The notes: a model not told the origin generated them from the letters alone. A stretch of DNA of 64,000 nucleotides from UBA1426 sp050953365 (GCA_050953365.1 JBMNMN010000003.1:25345-89344), one strand, 5' to 3'. Numbered from the stretch's first letter, positions 42,986-52,348 are shown. Program-made: numbers and translations.

Positions 42986-44869
42986 GTGAAAATGGACAAA
43001 CACTTAGTAAAAATCTTATCGGGCATAGTTATTTTTATCATAGCCCTTTTAATAAAATCGGAAATTCTATGGCTTAAACCGGCGGTTTTTTTGGTCAATT
43101 ACATTATTGTCGGCGGAGATATCGTTATCCGGGCTGTCCGCAATATGGTCAAAGGACAAATTTTTGATGAAAACCTTCTGATGAGCGTTGCCACCATCGG
43201 CGCATTTGTAATCGGCGAATACCCGGAAGGTGTGGCCGTTATGCTGTTCTATCAAATCGGCGAATACTTCCAGGATTATGCGGTGGATCGATCCAGAAAA
43301 TCCATAGCGGACCTTATGGATATCCGGCCCGATTATGCGAATGTAAGAAAGGCTGATGAAATCGTGACGGTAGATCCGGAAGAGGTTCAGGTCGGAGATA
43401 TCATTGTCATCAAGCCGGGGGAGAGAGTCCCTCTGGACGGAAAAGTGCTGGAAGGCAGGTCCCTGATCGATACATCTGCCCTGACGGGAGAGTCTGTGCC
43501 CCGGGAAGTGGGGGCAGGTCATGAATTGATCAGCGGGTGCATCAATCTGGATGGGGTTATTGTTGCGGAGGTCACAAAGGAATTCGGAGAATCCACAGTC
43601 AATAAAATTCTCGATCTGGTTGAAAACGCCAGCAGCCGAAAATCCAAGTCAGAGCAGTTTATCACCAAATTTGCCAGGTATTATACACCGGTGGTTGTTA
43701 TCATTGCCGTGTTTCTTGCCGTTTTGCCTCCTCTTTTGCTGGAAGGCGCCACCTTCAATCAGTGGGTTTATCGAGCATTGACGTTCCTGGTAGTATCCTG
43801 CCCCTGCGCGCTTGTGGTGTCTATTCCCCTGAGCTTTTTCGGAGGTATCGGCGGTGCGTCCAGGGCTGGGATTCTGGTGAAGGGCAGCAATTATCTGGAG
43901 GCCCTCGCCCAGGCAGAAACCATTGTTTTTGACAAAACGGGAACTCTTACAAAAGGCGTCTTTGAGGTGCAGCAGATCCATTCAAAGGGAATCTCCGAGG
44001 AACAGCTGCTGGAACTGACGGCTTATGCGGAACACTATTCAAATCACCCCATTTCCCAGTCTCTGAAACGGGCATATGGGAAAAGCATCGACAATAGCCG
44101 GATCTCTGAACTGAAGGAAATTTCCGGAAAGGGTGTTCAGGCGCGAGTAGACGGCAGGTTGGTGGCAGCCGGCAACTTCAGGCTGATGGAAAGCATCGGC
44201 GTAGATTATTCTGAGGAGCAGTGGGACGGCACCACGGTCCACATTGCCGTAGATGGCCAATATGCCGGTTACATCCTGATTGCTGATGAATTGAAGGAAG
44301 ACGCAGGCTTGGCAATTAACCGGCTTAAAGACTTACATATCGGTAAAAAAATTATGCTCACCGGCGATACTCAGGCCATTGGAGAAGGAGTCGCGAAGGC
44401 TCTGGGAATGGACGAGGTTTACGCGGAATTGCTCCCGGCGGATAAAGTGGAGAAGGTAGAAGTGTTTCTCAGTCAGAAATCGAAAACCGGCAAACTCGTA
44501 TTTGTAGGAGACGGAATCAATGATGCGCCCGTGCTGGCTCGGGCGGACATTGGTATTGCCATGGGTGGTTTGGGTTCCGATGCAGCTATCGAAGCGGCAG
44601 ATATCGTTATTATGACCGATGAGCCGTCGAAGGTGGCCGTGGCCATCAGCATCGCAAAAAATACGTTGAAGATCGCCCGGCAGAATACGGCTTTTGCCAT
44701 CAGTGTTAAAGTCCTCGTTTTGATTCTGAGCGCTGTTGGACTGGCTACCATGTGGGCAGCGGTCTTTGCGGATGTGGGCGTGACCGTCCTAGCCGTGCTA
44801 AATTCTTTCCGGACGCTGCGTGTGGGGAAATATCAGCAAGAAAAAGCGTTACTTTACCGAAGCAGATGA
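42986..44869 (+). CDS. Heavy-metal translocating P-type ATPase (Zn/Cd/Pb type), copy 1
   Basis: 627 residues from GTG 42986 (AGGAG 10 bases upstream; ATG 42992 is the alternative). P1B-type pump: CPC motif in VVSCPCALVVSIPLSFFGG, TGES, phosphorylation site VFDKTGTLTKG, HP locus in EHYSNHPISQSL, GDGINDAPVLARADIGIAMG. The SCPCALVVSIP environment is that of Zn/Cd/Pb pumps (CadA/ZntA) rather than Cu pumps. It lacks a fused N-terminal HMA domain, supplied by the preceding gene. Parts of the gene are identical to copy 2, others are diverged. Confidence 0.93.
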   Translation: MKMDKHLVKILSGIVIFIIALLIKSEILWLKPAVFLVNYIIVGGDIVIRAVRNMVKGQIFDENLLMSVATIGAFVIGEYPEGVAVMLFYQIGEYFQDYAVDRSRKSIADLMDIRPDYANVRKADEIVTVDPEEVQVGDIIVIKPGERVPLDGKVLEGRSLIDTSALTGESVPREVGAGHELISGCINLDGVIVAEVTKEFGESTVNKILDLVENASSRKSKSEQFITKFARYYTPVVVIIAVFLAVLPPLLLEGATFNQWVYRALTFLVVSCPCALVVSIPLSFFGGIGGASRAGILVKGSNYLEALAQAETIVFDKTGTLTKGVFEVQQIHSKGISEEQLLELTAYAEHYSNHPISQSLKRAYGKSIDNSRISELKEISGKGVQARVDGRLVAAGNFRLMESIGVDYSEEQWDGTTVHIAVDGQYAGYILIADELKEDAGLAINRLKDLHIGKKIMLTGDTQAIGEGVAKALGMDEVYAELLPADKVEKVEVFLSQKSKTGKLVFVGDGINDAPVLARADIGIAMGGLGSDAAIEAADIVIMTDEPSKVAVAISIAKNTLKIARQNTAFAISVKVLVLILSAVGLATMWAAVFADVGVTVLAVLNSFRTLRVGKYQQEKALLYRSR

Positions 44870-44998
44870 TATAAATTTAATGCAAACTTAGCGTACTACT
44901 TGGTTGATTTTATAACAAACTTGTTATATTCTTAAATACTGGTGCCTGCGAATCAGAGACTTATTTATTAGTTTATAAAGAAAGGTTTGATAGAGTAA

Positions 44999-46036
44999 AT
45001 GCCTAGAAATAGCGCGGAAAAACATAGTTATTTTATTAAGGATAAAGCTGGATTTTATTACATAACAAAGGGTATCTACAGCAAAAGAGGGCTGCTTTTA
45101 ATAAGAAAGGGTCAAAAAGTATCGCCGAAAACTATGAGTAAGCTGATAAGGCTTAAGTTCCAAAATCCCGAGATATTAAATGACAGATATGATATCAATA
45201 ACCCCACTTTTTTCCCCGATGATCAGCCAAGTGATATTTTGAATTCGGATAGTCAGCAAAAGAATATTTTCACTTCGAGTAACCTTCCAGAAGATATTTT
45301 TACATCTAATATCCAACAAAGAGATACTTGTACCCTGAATAGCCAGCCGGAAGCTATTTTTACCCCCAGGAGTCGAAAAAGAGATATTCTTACTCCGGCC
45401 ACAAAGAAATTCGGGGAAAAGATGAATATAAAAGACTATTATATTCTAGAAAAGCCCAACAAGGTATTAAGTAATATCATATTTGAGTCAAAGAGCAAGC
45501 CTTGGTGGATCTATGTCAACGCTTTGGCCAATTACGTTGACTGGATATATACACATTCCATTGATGTTGCCATAATGGCCATTATGATGGCAGAAAAACT
45601 GGGGTACGGGGACGAGGAACTTTATGACATAGGTTTTACCGCCCTGCTTCATGATGTGGGAAAATTGTTGGTTCCGAAGCCCATATTGCAAAAACCCGAA
45701 GGGTTGACAGACATGGAACGATCTTTCATTCGGCAGCATTGTGAGTTGGGCGCCAGTTCTCTTGAAAGATTCGATATCCCGCAAGAGTTTATGGATATCG
45801 TCATGCAGCATCATGAAAGGCTGGACGGAAGCGGATATCCAAAGGGGTTAAAGGAAAATGAAATAAGCATAAACGCCAGGATCACAATGGTGGCCGACAC
45901 TGTTGATGCGGTCACTTCTTATCGGCCTTACAGGGAAGCGCAGAATATGGATGCTGCCATAAAGATACTTAGGGATAACAAGGAAAAATACCCTCAAGAG
46001 CTGGTATCGTTGTTAGAAAGCATACTAAAACAATAA
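44999..46036 (+). CDS. HD-GYP-like protein with expanded 10-residue repeats, copy 1
   Basis: 345 residues. An N-terminal domain (1-70, YYITKGIYSKRGLLLIRKGQ) precedes five consecutive 10-residue units at ~79-128 of the type DIFTSNIQQR, then the shared DILTPATKKFG. HD-GYP core: HSIDVAIMAIMMAEKLGYGD, LLHDVGKLLVPKPILQKP, MQHHERLDGSGYPKGLKENE, VADTVDAVTSYRPYREAQN. It probably degrades cyclic di-GMP. Copy 2 has only one unit in the repeat region. It has its own promoter region shared with copy 2 (TTAAATACTGG word). Confidence 0.85.
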   Translation: MPRNSAEKHSYFIKDKAGFYYITKGIYSKRGLLLIRKGQKVSPKTMSKLIRLKFQNPEILNDRYDINNPTFFPDDQPSDILNSDSQQKNIFTSSNLPEDIFTSNIQQRDTCTLNSQPEAIFTPRSRKRDILTPATKKFGEKMNIKDYYILEKPNKVLSNIIFESKSKPWWIYVNALANYVDWIYTHSIDVAIMAIMMAEKLGYGDEELYDIGFTALLHDVGKLLVPKPILQKPEGLTDMERSFIRQHCELGASSLERFDIPQEFMDIVMQHHERLDGSGYPKGLKENEISINARITMVADTVDAVTSYRPYREAQNMDAAIKILRDNKEKYPQELVSLLESILKQ

Positions 46037-46170
46037 AGAAGAACCGGACCTGTCAGGCTCACGCCTTTTGCGAACAAATAGTGTTATAATGTGGTTGCAT
46101 TAAAAAACTTTGCAGTCTTTAAATGTGATAAACAGGGCGCATGGAAAAGATACAAAAGGAAAGAGTTATC

Positions 46171-46998
46171 ATGAACATGAAAAAAGTATGGGCCGTTTAT
46201 TTTAGCGCCACGGGAACTACGAAAAAAATAGTGGAGAATATTGCAGAATCCATTGCCGACACACTGGGTACCGAGTATGAGATTTATGATTTTACTTTAC
46301 CTCGGGGAAGGGAAAAGGCGTTAAGATTTCACAAAGACAATATCGTAGTTTTCGGGACTCCTGTGTATGCGGGACGGGTACCGAATGTTTTGTTGAAATA
46401 TCTGGACACCATCCAAGGAAACGATGCGATCGCAGTGCCGGTTGTGTTGTACGGGAACCGGGATTATGATGACGGGTTGATAGAATTGAGGGATATTCTC
46501 GAAAAAGGCGGATTACATACGATTGGGGCGGCCGCCTTCATCGGTGAACATTCCTTTTCATATATTCTGGCGGAGGGCAGGCCGGATGAAGAGGATCTTA
46601 AAAAGGCGAAGGAGTTTGCGGCAAAAATAGCCGAAAAGATAAAAGACATCTCCGATATAACCGCTTTACAGCCTATCGATGTGAAAGGAATACCTCATCC
46701 CTATCGAGGCTATTACCAGCCTAGGGATCGCAAAGGAACCCCTGTCGATATAAGAAAGGTAAAGCCTTTGACCAACGATGACTGCATCAAGTGTCTAATT
46801 TGTGCAGATCTATGTCCTATGGGCTCAATAAGTCGTGACAATGTGAAGGAATTTACCGGCATCTGCATCAAATGCGGAGCGTGCATAAAAAAATGCCCGG
46901 TACAGGCGAAATACTATGAAGACGAGGGGTATCTCTATCATAAACGTGAATTGGAAGAGGGCTTGACTCGAAGAGCCGAGCCGGAGTGGTTTGTATAA
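46171..46998 (+). CDS. EFR1-type flavodoxin-ferredoxin fusion
   Basis: 275 residues from ATG 46171 (AAAGGAAAGAG upstream; an ATG at 46141 would add 10 residues). The N-terminal flavodoxin-like domain has an FMN phosphate loop AVYFSATGTTKKIVENIA and FGTPVYAGRVPN. The C-terminal part holds two [4Fe-4S] motifs: CIKCLICADLCP and CIKCGACIKKCP. Shuttles electrons in anaerobic metabolism; partners unknown. Between the two duplicated units. An extended -10 promoter TGTTATAAT lies about 80 bp upstream. Confidence 0.88.
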   Translation: MNMKKVWAVYFSATGTTKKIVENIAESIADTLGTEYEIYDFTLPRGREKALRFHKDNIVVFGTPVYAGRVPNVLLKYLDTIQGNDAIAVPVVLYGNRDYDDGLIELRDILEKGGLHTIGAAAFIGEHSFSYILAEGRPDEEDLKKAKEFAAKIAEKIKDISDITALQPIDVKGIPHPYRGYYQPRDRKGTPVDIRKVKPLTNDDCIKCLICADLCPMGSISRDNVKEFTGICIKCGACIKKCPVQAKYYEDEGYLYHKRELEEGLTRRAEPEWFV

Positions 46999-47092
46999 TT
47001 TTATTTAGCGCTTTTGAATTGGCGCTACTGCCTTACGTTTTGTATTCTATGATATACTGCATACATATGGTGTATATTCGGAGGGAACAGTG

Positions 47093-47950
47093 ATGACGGT
47101 TCCAGAAGAAGATATGAAGCAAAAAGAGAACCATAATTTATTTTGGCGGCTTAAGGAGTTGCTATTTCCAAAACTGAATTTACATCGGCCATTTTATGTG
47201 GCAATCCCTTTCTTTGTTTTAATACTCTCTCTCAATTTCTTTCTGGCTAAGGTGAGGAATTCTTATAGCGATTTCGAATTAGAGGTTACGATTATTTCAT
47301 TGGTAATCTTTGCCGCGCTTATGATATTTTTTGATATCCTGCTTATGATAAAGGCAAACAAAGATTTTTTCAGTCAAGCAAATAATAAGAAAAGATATCT
47401 GAAGTCTCAACTTGCTCAGTTTGCTCTAATGTTGGCCATTCTTATACCCATTATCAGCGTGGTATTCGCTAATGTTTATGATACGGACCCGGATTGGGTC
47501 AAGGATAGTGTTGTCTGGACCATTGAACCCGATTACGGCGGGGTATGGCCTGTCTTTAGCGAAGGTTTGGCTCCGGTGGAGGAATGGGGCAAAATAGGAT
47601 TTATTGATAAAGAAGGTAAAATGGTTATTCCTTTCCGGTATCAGGCTGCTAAAAATTTCAGCGAGGGTGTAGCGGCGGTAAAGTATAAAGATAAATGGGG
47701 CTACATAGATAAAGCCGGCAATGAAGTCCTCCCCTTTGTATATGAAGAGGCTAGGGCTTTTAATGGCGGTCTTGCCCCTGTAATAATCGGGAACAAGTGG
47801 TCCGTAATAAACAGGAATGGCGATGTTCTTTTTGAGACGGATTTTGAAGGGATAGACTCCTTTTCGGAGGGAGTGGCAAGAGTAGTTTACAAAGATGACA
47901 AGCGCGCCGAAAAAGAAAATATTATAGACGAAACCGATAGTGTAAAATAG
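47093..47950 (+). CDS. Membrane protein with WG repeats, 3' end probably replaced by an IS
   Basis: 285 residues from ATG 47093 (GGAGGG 7 bases upstream). Three hydrophobic helices (~32-50, 61-85, 105-127) are followed by an extracytoplasmic part with WG/KWG beta repeats: EWGKIGFIDKEGKMVIPFRY, KDKWGYIDKAGNEVLPFVYE and GNKWSVINRNGDVLFETDF. The last repeat breaks off, and the final codons (SVK-stop) coincide with the left end of the ISLre2-type element, so the native C-terminus is probably lost. Function of WG proteins is generally unknown; they often act at the envelope. Confidence 0.7.
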   Translation: MTVPEEDMKQKENHNLFWRLKELLFPKLNLHRPFYVAIPFFVLILSLNFFLAKVRNSYSDFELEVTIISLVIFAALMIFFDILLMIKANKDFFSQANNKKRYLKSQLAQFALMLAILIPIISVVFANVYDTDPDWVKDSVVWTIEPDYGGVWPVFSEGLAPVEEWGKIGFIDKEGKMVIPFRYQAAKNFSEGVAAVKYKDKWGYIDKAGNEVLPFVYEEARAFNGGLAPVIIGNKWSVINRNGDVLFETDFEGIDSFSEGVARVVYKDDKRAEKENIIDETDSVK

Positions 47951-49484
47951 TTGTGGAGTTTTTAAAGGAAAGAAACAGAGATCAACTCTCCTGTGTTAAA
48001 ATAGTTTCAGCAACAAAACACAAACAAGGAGGGAAGATCTCTGTGGAAACTATTGTACAACAAATCATTGCGGAATTGGGAAGAAATATTTGCAAACGGA
48101 TTGAAGAAGGAGGCATATCCGATATAGATCAGTTTGCATCTGATGCCCTGGGTCTTTGCAAAGAAAGCGTTCGAGCCCTGATATCGGGAATCGTGAAGCA
48201 ATTGAATGAAGAACTTAGAGCGGACAAGGCATTTCGAAAAGAGCAGGGGCTTATTCTAAAAGAAAAAGACCGGCAAAGGAGTCTTCTGACGGAGGTAGGT
48301 CGAATCGACATAGAACGAGACTACTATTACGAAAAGGCAAAAGGTGCCTATGTATATCCGTTGGATTTCATAATTGGTATATACGCCTATGAACGAGTGA
48401 GTGCCAATGTGAGCGCCCGCCTAGTGGAACAATCGGCAGAGGTTTCCTATGAAAAGAGTACGAAGATAGTAACCAACGGTGAAGTGAGCCGCCAGACGGT
48501 AAAGAATAAGTTGAGAGCAGTGGGAAAACTGGAAAAGGCAGCCCCTAAAGAAAAGCGAGTCGCATCGGAACTACATATTTTTGCCGATGAAGACCACGTT
48601 CATCTACAGGAAGGTAAAAACCGCATGGTTCCATTGATTACGTTAAGTGAAGGAATCCAAGCCGTCCATAAAGGGCGAAATGTCCTGATGAATCCGGTAC
48701 ACTTTACCTCCACCATTCATCAAACAAAAGAGGCTTGGGAAACGGTAGGCGGGTACATCTCACAAGCTTATGAAGAAAATCAAATCGAGAGAATCTATCT
48801 TCATGGTGATGGGGCTCCATGGATCAAGCAAGGAATGGAGGAGCTTGCCGACTGTCACTATGTTATGGATGGATTTCACTTTGAGAAGCACTTAAAACAA
48901 GCGACAGCGGCCTTTCCGAAACAAAATTACCGACACCGTATAAGGCAGGCGGTTCAAGAGAAGAGCCTGGAAAAAGTGACAAGCCTCATTCGAGAAATGC
49001 TGTCTCTTTGCAAGGGACCAAAGCAAGAGAAGCGGGTTCGAAACTTCCTCCGTTATGTTGTAAACAATTGGGACGGAATTGTGCGAAGATATACAAAAGA
49101 TATCATAGGTAGCTGCACAGAAGGTTTAGTAAGTCATGTGTATTCGGAGAGATTAAGCAGAAATCCTATGGGTTGGAGCGAAGCCGGTCTAAACAAGATG
49201 GCAGAACTTAGAGTCTACACAAGAAACGGTTGCAGCGTTTCAGGAAAGGATTTCAGACGACCTGAAGACGAAAAAAACAGGAGCATTCTAAAGGAGTATG
49301 GGGAAAAACGGCTACAAAATGCAATTCATGGTTGTTGGGACTGGAGTATATTCGAAAAAGAACAATACAATCCGGCAGTCAATACTGCAACACAGATCCT
49401 GATCCGGTCTTATGGTCGGCAACGGGGTTTGGTTGCATAACATCGGGAGAGTTGTCAAGCAAAAACTCCACAACAACTTGACAC
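47940..49484 (+). mobile_element. ISLre2-type element (UPF0236 transposase)
   Basis: The left end GTGTAAAATAGTTGTGGAG matches the inverted right end (49466-49484) at about 15 of 19 positions; GTTGTGGAGTTTTT is the strongest part. A second short pair, TTGTCAAG/CTTGACA, lies at the right end. No clear target duplication is visible. A solo copy of the right end occurs at 29186-29214. It separates the WG gene from the second duplicated unit. Confidence 0.8.
48043..49440 (+). CDS. ISLre2-family (UPF0236) transposase
   Basis: 465 residues from GTG 48043, with GGAGGG about 9 bases upstream; a start at 47953 has no ribosome-binding site. Family features: VGRIDIERDYYYEKAKGAYV, ASELHIFADEDHVHLQEGKN with the first catalytic Asp, IERIYLHGDGAPWIKQGM with the second Asp, GFHFEKHLKQA, and a C-terminal GLVSHVYSERLSRNPMGWSE with the Glu. 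Intact frame. Confidence 0.9.
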   Translation: METIVQQIIAELGRNICKRIEEGGISDIDQFASDALGLCKESVRALISGIVKQLNEELRADKAFRKEQGLILKEKDRQRSLLTEVGRIDIERDYYYEKAKGAYVYPLDFIIGIYAYERVSANVSARLVEQSAEVSYEKSTKIVTNGEVSRQTVKNKLRAVGKLEKAAPKEKRVASELHIFADEDHVHLQEGKNRMVPLITLSEGIQAVHKGRNVLMNPVHFTSTIHQTKEAWETVGGYISQAYEENQIERIYLHGDGAPWIKQGMEELADCHYVMDGFHFEKHLKQATAAFPKQNYRHRIRQAVQEKSLEKVTSLIREMLSLCKGPKQEKRVRNFLRYVVNNWDGIVRRYTKDIIGSCTEGLVSHVYSERLSRNPMGWSEAGLNKMAELRVYTRNGCSVSGKDFRRPEDEKNRSILKEYGEKRLQNAIHGCWDWSIFEKEQYNPAVNTATQILIRSYGRQRGLVA

Positions 49485-49603
49485 CGTCAAAGCTATATTA
49501 TATTTTTGTCAGATTGTATCTGCTAGTGCTATGTTTGGTGTGGGTTGTATTTGGTGTCTGACACCAAATACAACTCCGCCAAATACAACAAGACAACTCG
49601 GTC

Positions 49604-49632
49604 TTGAATCAGAACATGCGTTCTGATATTAT
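49604..49632 (+). promoter_or_regulatory. SOS (LexA) box inside dinB-2 promoter
   Basis: TTGAAT (49604-49609), 17-bp spacer, TATTAT (49627-49632), with the perfect dyad CAGAAC-ATGC-GTTCTG at 49610-49625. Same layout as dinB-1, only the N4 core differs (ATGC against AAGC). Confidence 0.85.
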
Positions 49633-49659
49633 GTGCATACAGGGAAAGGACACAGAGTC

Positions 49660-50913
49660 ATGAGAAGCATTTTTCACATAGATGCGAATAGCGCTTACTT
49701 GAGTTGGACGGCCGTATCCATGCTGGAAAAGGGCTATCCGACGGACATTCGAGAGATACCTGCAGTGATTGCGGGAGATCCGGAAAACCGCCACGGCATT
49801 ATATTGGCCAAGTCGGTTCCGGCGAAAGCGTATGGAATCCGCACGGCAGAGAGCCTCATGGAGGCCAGGAAAAAGTGCCCGGATCTCCGTGTGTTTCCGC
49901 CGGATTACGATCTCTATATGAAGTGTAGCGATGCCATGTACGAGTTACTTTACCAATACTCTCCGCAAATCCAGCGGTACAGCGTGGATGAATGCTTTAT
50001 GGACTATACTCTGTCTGAAAAGAAATTCGGCCCCCCTTTGAAAATTGCCCATGAAATAAAAGAACGGATGAAAAAAGAGCTGGGATTTACCGTAAATATC
50101 GGTCTGTCGTGCAACAAGCTTTTGGCCAAAATGGGGTCAGAGCTAAAGAAACCGGATCAGATCCACACTCTTTATCCCGAAGAGATGGAGAAAAAGATGT
50201 GGCCCCTGCCCGTGAGTGAGCTCTTCATGGTAGGAAGAGCTACCGCCGGCAAACTTAGAAAAATTAACATTAACACCATCGGGGATCTTGCCCGTTCCGA
50301 TCCGCACCACATAAAATCTCTGCTGAAAAGCCACGGTCTCTTAGTCTGGAGTTATGCAAACGGCATCGACAACTCAGAAGTGATCCCGAACAGCGAGGTG
50401 CTTCAAAAGGGAATTGGGAACAGCACGACTACCAAATACGATATCGTGAACCGGAAGGACGCCTGCAAGGTACTTTTGGCGTTGACGGAAAAGGTTGCAA
50501 TGCGGCTTCGAAAGGCAGGCTGTACGGCTTCTCTTATATCCGTTTCCCTAAAGACCGACGGATTTATCCGTTACAGCCACCAGCTGCAGCTGCAGAATCC
50601 CATCGATACCACCAGCGAAATTTACGACCACGTCTGTCGGCTCTTTGATGAATGCTGGAGAGGAGAGCCATTGCGTCAGCTTGGTGTATCCGTTTCCAAC
50701 TTGTCCAGACAGGAGGAAAGCGTCCAGCTTTCACTCTTTGACAGCGGAGTCACGGAGAAGAATCAAAAGCTGGATGAAGCAGTGGACAAGATACGAGAAC
50801 GTTTTGGGGAAGAAGCCATTACCAGGGGCGTTTTTACCAATTCCGACTGCAAGCCCATTCAAGGCGGCACTCACGATGGGGACTATATCATGATGGGAGG
50901 CTATAAGTCGTAA
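49660..50913 (+). CDS. dinB: DNA polymerase IV, copy 2
   Basis: 417 residues from ATG 49660, same length as copy 1 with no gaps. All catalytic residues are conserved (FHIDANSAYLSW, YSVDECFMDYT), and QLSLFDSG provides the clamp-binding peptide. Both copies look functional and both keep a LexA box, so damage induction would raise Pol IV from two genes. Opens the second duplicated unit. Confidence 0.93.
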   Translation: MRSIFHIDANSAYLSWTAVSMLEKGYPTDIREIPAVIAGDPENRHGIILAKSVPAKAYGIRTAESLMEARKKCPDLRVFPPDYDLYMKCSDAMYELLYQYSPQIQRYSVDECFMDYTLSEKKFGPPLKIAHEIKERMKKELGFTVNIGLSCNKLLAKMGSELKKPDQIHTLYPEEMEKKMWPLPVSELFMVGRATAGKLRKININTIGDLARSDPHHIKSLLKSHGLLVWSYANGIDNSEVIPNSEVLQKGIGNSTTTKYDIVNRKDACKVLLALTEKVAMRLRKAGCTASLISVSLKTDGFIRYSHQLQLQNPIDTTSEIYDHVCRLFDECWRGEPLRQLGVSVSNLSRQEESVQLSLFDSGVTEKNQKLDEAVDKIRERFGEEAITRGVFTNSDCKPIQGGTHDGDYIMMGGYKS

Positions 50914-50982
50914 AGATCTTATATAATAGATGTTGAAACTTAGAATAATAATGACAAAAGACACAGAAAGAGAGCAGATAAA

Positions 50983-51462
50983 GTGAGCAAACCGAATGAG
51001 CAAATGTTACAGAAGGAATTAAAGAATAATATTGAAGAGAGCATCGAACAGATGCAAAATGGGCCTGCGTGAGTCAATCAATTACTGCGTCCAAGCCTTG
51101 TTTCATGTTCGGAAAAGGAAAAAACCATCACCATAGGATATCCCGTGCAGGAATGGCAGCTGAATGCGAAGGATGTTATGCACGGAGGTATGATTGCAGC
51201 TGCCTTTGACCTAGCCATGGGGCTTTTGGCTATTCATTTCAATCATCAGAAACCGGTGGCATCCGTGAATCTATCTTTAAACTACATGAGGCCGATTCCG
51301 AAAGACGACTTCATCCTGATCACGGCAAAGGCTACATCCGTTGGGAAGAGGCTGCTGACAGTTTCTGCCGAGTGCCGTTTGAAAAGCAATGGCCTGCTTA
51401 CAAACACAGCGATCGGTACCTATGCGGCAGTTGATTTAGGCAAGCACAAATCAAATTCCTGA
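50983..51462 (+). CDS. PaaI-type hot-dog thioesterase with in-frame UGA at codon 30
   Basis: Read from GTG 50983 (or ATG 51004 in the same frame), the sequence gives MLQKELKNNIEESIEQMQNG, then PA, TGA (51070-51072), VNQLLRPSLVSCSEKEKTIT and the hot-dog core: NAKDVMHGGMIAAAFDLAMG with the catalytic HGG-x(7)-D pattern, then VNLSLNYMRPIP. A GTG at 51145 would give only 105 residues and lose the first strand. Because the genome encodes selenocysteine, the TGA could be Sec; a nonsense mutation or sequencing error is equally possible, and I see no strong hairpin after the TGA. The gene has no counterpart in the first duplicated unit. Confidence 0.6.
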
Positions 51463-51562
51463 GATAATGACAGGAAAAGTGGACTTTCTATTGGTTTTCA
51501 CTCAAACCCATGTTGACTCTGTTTTTAAAGAGTCTTTGTTTGTTTGAAACCTGTTTTTGTTG

Positions 51563-51626
51563 TTGACAAAACAGAAGAACGGACATAAAATTAGGCTGAA
51601 GAATGAACAGTTGTTCAATTGTTCAT
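51563..51626 (+). promoter_or_regulatory. Promoter and ArsR-type operator, metal unit 2
   Basis: TTGACA (51563-51568), 17-bp spacer, TAAAAT (51586-51591), then ATGAAC-N12-GTTCAT dyad (51603-51626), the form bound by SmtB/CadC repressors. A hairpin GACTCT/AGAGTC with T-run lies just upstream (51513-51540) as terminator of the preceding gene. Confidence 0.75.
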
Positions 51627-51713
51627 TTGTGTAAACTGCTTCAGAATACAAAAAGTAACGGATGCAAAGAAAATAACATAGATCTATGAGCATAAAGACA
51701 GAGGAGGATATTC

Positions 51714-52088
51714 ATGGCAAAGAGTCTGCAACCGGTTGAAAGATGCGACTGTAACGTCATCCATGAAGACGTTGTGGCTAAAGTCAGAGGGAAAATGCCG
51801 GAAGAAGAAATCCTTTATGACTTAGCGGAATTATTCAAGGTCTTCGGCGATACCACGAGAATTAAGATCCTGTGGGCATTGGACGAGGACGAAATGTGTG
51901 TCTGCGATATCGCTTATTTGCTGAATATGACCCAGTCTGCTATTTTCCATCAGCTCAGGGTTTTGAAGCAGGCTCAGCTGGTAAAAAACCGAAGAGATGG
52001 GAAGGTTGTATACTACTCACTGGCAGACGAACACGTTAAACTTATTTTGGATCAGGGGCTGATTCATACTACTGAGGAGGACATTTGA
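51714..52088 (+). CDS. ArsR/SmtB-family metal-responsive repressor, copy 2
   Basis: 124 residues. Same Cys sites as copy 1 (ERCDCNVIH, DEMCVCD). One change falls in the recognition helix: QSAIFHQL where copy 1 has QSAISHQL, which could alter DNA contacts with the slightly different operator. A separation of the two repressors' targets is possible. Overlaps the next gene by one base. Confidence 0.9.
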   Translation: MAKSLQPVERCDCNVIHEDVVAKVRGKMPEEEILYDLAELFKVFGDTTRIKILWALDEDEMCVCDIAYLLNMTQSAIFHQLRVLKQAQLVKNRRDGKVVYYSLADEHVKLILDQGLIHTTEEDI

Positions 52089-52330
52089 TGAGCAAGACAT
52101 TTCAATTCGTTAAAAAGACATTTCGATTGCAAGGCCTGGACTGTGCGAACTGCGCTGCGAAGATGGAGAGAGCCATCGGCGCCTTGGATGGCGTAAGAAG
52201 CGCTTCCGTAAACTTCATGACCACCAAGCTGATCATCGAAGGCGAGGCGGAGAAACTGAAAGGGATCATAGAGGCCACAGAAAAAATCATAAGAAAAATC
52301 GAACCCGATGTAGTGGTGAAAAAAGCATGA
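52088..52330 (+). CDS. HMA-domain metallochaperone-like protein, copy 2
   Basis: 80 residues from ATG 52088 (GAGGAGG upstream). GLDCANCAAKMERAI metal site. The N-terminus is 8-9 residues longer than copy 1, with a doubled KTF segment (SKTFQFVKKTFRLQ) that looks like a small internal duplication. Confidence 0.9.
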   Translation: MSKTFQFVKKTFRLQGLDCANCAAKMERAIGALDGVRSASVNFMTTKLIIEGEAEKLKGIIEATEKIIRKIEPDVVVKKA

Positions 52331-52348
52331 CATGACAGAAGGAGTAAA

